In this document: positions 61,316 to 64,000 of the stretch, in pieces
Numbering within the stretch: position 1 is the stretch's first letter
Layout of the letters: each line of letters opens with the position of its first letter
From: a gamma proteobacterium SS-5
GTDB taxonomy: Bacteria; Pseudomonadota; Gammaproteobacteria; Chromatiales; Chromatiaceae
Length of the DNA: 64,000 bases
Assembly: GCA_009497875.2 (NCBI GenBank)
Contig: CP032508.2
Location: forward strand, 2,666,001 to 2,730,000
Reading direction: 5' to 3'
The notes under the pieces: model-generated
The model's input: the letters and a program-made list of their open reading frames with translations, nothing else
Told to the model about the DNA's origin: nothing
Databases searched by the model: none
Position numbers and translations under genes: made by a program

Positions 61316-61969
61316 ATGACACTGGACCACGCCACCCTGAAACAGCGCCACCGTGAGGAGCGCGAGGCTTATCCCCCTGCCCTAGCGCTGCGCACCCACC
61401 GGGCCTTGAGTTGGTTGTATCGTGCCGAACAAGAAAGTGAGGACAAGGATGCGCGCTTTATCTTTCTCTGGATTGCCTTCAACGCGGCCTATGCCAATGA
61501 ATTGCATGAACCGGGCATGCTCAGCGAGAAAGGCCGGTTTGATCACTTCATTGAACTGCTGATTCAACGGGATCAACACAAGCTGCTGCACAACTGTCTC
61601 TGGCAGGCCTTTCCCAGCTCGGTGCGGGCTCTGATCGATAATCACTATGTGTTCCAGCCCTTTTGGGACCACCACAACGGCAAGTCAATGGGTGACTGGC
61701 AAGCCGCCTTTGCCACCAGCAAGGCCGCTGCCCTGCGCGCCCTGGGCAACAGTGATACGGCGAAGGTGCTGATGATCGTCATGACGCGGCTCTATACCCT
61801 GCGCAACCAACTGATCCACGGCGGTGCCACCTGGAATAGCCAGGTCAACCGCAACCAGGTACGCGATGGCGCCAATCTCTTGCAGCAACTGGTGCCGGCC
61901 ATGATCTCGGTGATGATGGATAACCCCGGACAACTCTGGGGAGATGCCTGCTATCCGGTGGTGGAATAG
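61316..61969 (+). CDS. HEPN-like protein with RxxxxH motif
   Basis: A 217-residue all-helical protein. Residues 163-168 read RNQLIH, followed by GG, the Arg-x4-His arrangement of HEPN ribonucleases. The N-terminal half has LSWLYRAEQESEDKDARFIF and IAFNAAYANELH, typical of this group. No partner nucleotidyltransferase (MNT) is next to it, so it is either orphan or a stand-alone RNase. Start ATG at 61316. Confidence 0.65.
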   Translation: MTLDHATLKQRHREEREAYPPALALRTHRALSWLYRAEQESEDKDARFIFLWIAFNAAYANELHEPGMLSEKGRFDHFIELLIQRDQHKLLHNCLWQAFPSSVRALIDNHYVFQPFWDHHNGKSMGDWQAAFATSKAAALRALGNSDTAKVLMIVMTRLYTLRNQLIHGGATWNSQVNRNQVRDGANLLQQLVPAMISVMMDNPGQLWGDACYPVVE

Positions 61970-62164
61970 CCCCAATGTCGTCAACTTAAGACATTTACTG
62001 GCTGCTTAGCCCTTGTTCACCAAACCGGCGCTGTGCTACTCAGAATGTCCGGCCCAACGGACACAGCGCACAGCGCTGGGTCCGAGTGAAACAGAACATG
62101 ATAAATGTCATTTCTTGGCCGTAACTACTCCCCCACTCTCATCTCTGAAGGACAGAGCATCTAA

Positions 62165-62185
62165 TTCCCCCTTTGCAAAGGGGGA
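62165..62185. repeat. CCCCCTTT palindromic repeat and neighbours in the gap before ccmC
   Basis: TCCCCCTTTGC/AAAGGGGGA is a perfect palindrome of about 20 bases; a second arm pair AACCCCCTTTGG/TTAGGGGC follows at 62206-62226. No gene lies between 61970 and 62536; several frames there are not credible. Confidence 0.6.
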
Positions 62186-62466
62186 GGTCAATTCTCTACC
62201 CATTAAACCCCCTTTGGTTAGGGGCAATAACCGGTCGCCAAGGGCTGAGGTAGTTTCCACATCAGTTATTAGCAATACAAAACAGGATAGAATCAATTTC
62301 TTTTTGGCAAAACCAGAGGTTGGAACAGTCAGGTAATGCTCCCAACAACCGCGCCGAATGGCCTTGAGCCAAAAGAACCGCCAACCCCGCTTCGACCGCC
62401 GGCCGGTTAATTTGCACATTTTTGGCGGCCAGCGTAAAAGAGGACATTCGCTTTGTTTCTTTTGCA

Positions 62467-62495
62467 GAAGCCTGCGGCTGACAGCCAGCGGCTTC
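62467..62495 (+). other. Long hairpin 42 bases upstream of ccmC
   Basis: GAAGCC...GGCTTC with an inner GCGGCTG...CAGCC pair forms a 29-base imperfect hairpin. A CTTTGGTAG follows. It could be a terminator for upstream transcription or a leader element of the ccm operon; no poly-T run is present, so I lean to a leader structure. Confidence 0.4.
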
Positions 62496-62536
62496 TTTGG
62501 TAGTCTTGCCGACTGATTGTTTGAGACACCCACCCC

Positions 62537-63298
62537 ATGCAAACGCGCTTCATCAATTGGTTCAAGTTCTCCTCCCCCGCCACCTTTTACCCCCTGGCGG
62601 GCAAGATGGTGCCCCTGTTCAGCTGGATCGCTGTGGCGCTGATCGCGGTCGGCCTCTATATGAGCTTCTTCGTCGCCCCCACCGACTACAAGCAGGGCGA
62701 GGGCTATCGCATCATCTTCGTGCATGTGCCCGCCGCCTGGATGTCCATGTTCATCTATGTGGTCATGGCCTTCTGGTCCGGTATCGGCCTGGTGTTCAAC
62801 ACCCGCCTGTCGTCCATGATGGCCACCGCCCTGGCACCCACCGGTGCCCTGTTCGCCTTCCTCTCGCTATGGACCGGCGCCTTCTGGGGCAAGCCCATGT
62901 GGGGCGCCTGGTGGGTCTGGGATGCGCGCCTGACCTCCTCGCTGATCCTGTTCTTCCTCTACGTCGGCTTCATGGCCCTGCAATCGGCCATCGACGACCC
63001 GCGCCGCTCCGACCGCGCCGGGGCCATTCTGGTGCTGGTGGGCATTGTCAATGTGCCCATCATCTATTTCTCGGTACGCTGGTGGAACACCCTGCACCAG
63101 GGCGCCACCATCAAGATGGGCGGCAGCGGCACCTCGATGGAGGCCACCATGCTCTACGCCATGCTGATCATGACCCTGGGCTTCTGGGCCTATGCCATCG
63201 CCACCGCCATGAGCCGGGTGCGCAGCATCATCCTGGAACGGGAGCGCAACAGCACCTGGGTACAGGAATTGAACGAGGTGAAAACTTTCCATGGCTAA
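62537..63298 (+). CDS. ccmC: Heme exporter subunit CcmC
   Basis: A 253-residue heme-handling membrane protein of System I cytochrome c maturation. The tryptophan-rich WWD motif is MWGAWWVWDARLTSSLILFF near residue 119, and the two His ligands flank it (HVPAAWMSMFIY; WNTLHQGAT). It works with CcmE to load heme. It starts the cluster here; ccmA and ccmB are not upstream. Confidence 0.95.
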   Translation: MQTRFINWFKFSSPATFYPLAGKMVPLFSWIAVALIAVGLYMSFFVAPTDYKQGEGYRIIFVHVPAAWMSMFIYVVMAFWSGIGLVFNTRLSSMMATALAPTGALFAFLSLWTGAFWGKPMWGAWWVWDARLTSSLILFFLYVGFMALQSAIDDPRRSDRAGAILVLVGIVNVPIIYFSVRWWNTLHQGATIKMGGSGTSMEATMLYAMLIMTLGFWAYAIATAMSRVRSIILERERNSTWVQELNEVKTFHG

Positions 63299-63467
63299 GC
63301 TGGTCGAATGGCTCGACATGGGGGGTTATGCCCTCTACGTCTGGGGTTCCTTTGGCGCCACGGCCCTGCTGATGGTCGCCGAGCCCCTTGTATTGCGCAG
63401 TCGCCGTCGGCAGATACTGCGGCGGCTGGCGCGTATTTCCCGTCTGAATAAAGAGGAAACTTCATGA
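63291..63467 (+). CDS. ccmD: Heme exporter protein CcmD
   Basis: A 58-residue single-helix protein (LDMGGYALYVWGSFGATALL) with a basic tail RSRRRQILRRL, matching CcmD in size and charge. Its ATG lies inside the end of ccmC and its stop overlaps the ccmE start (ATGA). Confidence 0.9.
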   Translation: MAKLVEWLDMGGYALYVWGSFGATALLMVAEPLVLRSRRRQILRRLARISRLNKEETS

Positions 63468-63943
63468 AAGCTCGGCACAAACGTCTCGGGTTTCTGCTAC
63501 TCGGCCTGGTCGGCCTGGCTGCGGTCACCGGCCTGGTGCTCAACGCCATGCAGGGCAACCTGTCCTACTTCTTCTCCCCCACCGAGGTGGCCGAGGGCCA
63601 GGCCCCGGCCGATCGCATATTCCGCCTCGGCGGCCTGGTGGAGAACGGCAGCGTACAGCGCGCCGCGGGTGATCTGAAGGTGAACTTCACCGTCTCCGAT
63701 GGTGCCGAGAAGATCCAGGTGGCCTACACCGGCATACTCCCGGACCTGTTCAAGGAAGGCCAGGGCGTCATTGCCCAGGGCAAGCTGGGGTCTGACGGGG
63801 TCTTTGTCGCCCAGGAGGTGCTGGCCAAGCACGACGAAAACTACATGCCCCCCGAGGTCCAAGACGCCCTCGATAAAGGCCACGCCAAGGGCGTAGCCGA
63901 ACTGGCCGCCCAACAGCAGGCCGAGGCCCTGAGCAAGAACTGA
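63464..63943 (+). CDS. ccmE: Cytochrome c maturation protein CcmE (heme chaperone)
   Basis: A 159-residue membrane-anchored periplasmic heme chaperone. One N-terminal helix precedes the OB-fold (RIFRLGGLVENGSVQRA, then ILPDLFKEGQGVIAQGKL). The covalent heme-binding His is in VLAKHDENYMPPEV. It is complete. The 57 bases after it contain no further gene start. Confidence 0.95.
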   Translation: MKARHKRLGFLLLGLVGLAAVTGLVLNAMQGNLSYFFSPTEVAEGQAPADRIFRLGGLVENGSVQRAAGDLKVNFTVSDGAEKIQVAYTGILPDLFKEGQGVIAQGKLGSDGVFVAQEVLAKHDENYMPPEVQDALDKGHAKGVAELAAQQQAEALSKN

Positions 63944-64000
63944 TAGCCTGTTGCGCAAGGCCCTACTGGCACAACCCTTCAATCTCCCGGCACGGATGCC

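Overview
The window looks like a GC-rich proteobacterial chromosome, most likely gammaproteobacterial. The signs are a nuo operon with separate nuoC and nuoD, a System I cytochrome c maturation cluster, the succinylase-branch lysine genes dapC and dapD, a YcbB-type L,D-transpeptidase and ComEC. A Chromatiales-like sulfur oxidiser would fit, but no gene here settles the genus. No rRNA, tRNA, CRISPR array or prophage was seen.

From 1 to 24 kb: the minus strand carries nuoA to the first codons of nuoL (complex I). Upstream lie a methyltransferase, a GNAT acyltransferase fused to a cyclic-nucleotide-binding domain, a divergent GNAT gene, a REP-type transposase between 24-bp inverted repeats, and an L,D-transpeptidase. 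A plus-strand Mrp Na+/H+ antiporter operon (mrpA to mrpG, 17.2-23.8 kb) has a PIN-toxin/antitoxin pair between mrpA and mrpB.

From 24 to 38.3 kb: an HNH nuclease gene and two AT-rich PIN toxin-antitoxin pairs precede a long minus-strand operon, read from 38.3 down to 26.4 kb. It encodes a second complex-I relative of the Mbh/Mbx type: Mrp-like subunits, a fused double antiporter subunit, NuoH-, NuoB-, NuoC- and NuoD-like subunits, then a NuoI-like ferredoxin domain fused to a GltD/NfnB-type flavoprotein, and a ferritin-like protein. Hydrogenase nickel ligands are incomplete. This is the best candidate in the window for a little-described system: a membrane ion pump fed by a pyridine-nucleotide flavoprotein instead of NuoEFG.

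From 38.5 to 50.7 kb the genes are mostly chromosomal: a coiled-coil membrane protein, an HD-GYP phosphodiesterase, ComEC, a VOC protein, dapC, dapD, an SMC-like ATPase with a central membrane hairpin, a 21-copy heptamer repeat, a SpmA/SpmB-like transporter and an NlpC/P60 lipoprotein. From 50.7 to 62 kb is an eroded accessory region: a type I restriction locus with a helicase-deleted hsdR, a transposase and REP elements, a triplicated hsdS 5' end, a truncated hsdS and a vapC fragment, then hsdM, brnT/brnA, a zeta-like kinase, Fic and lipoprotein fragments, a secreted cysteine-repeat protein, a cupin and a HEPN protein. ccmC, ccmD and ccmE close the window.

At least four families of short repeats run through the intergenic gaps: a GCAGAG/CGCAAAG palindrome, a CCCGGATTCC REP-like family, a 71-86 bp REP beside the second transposase, and a 169-183 bp MITE with CTAGGAG termini in three copies.
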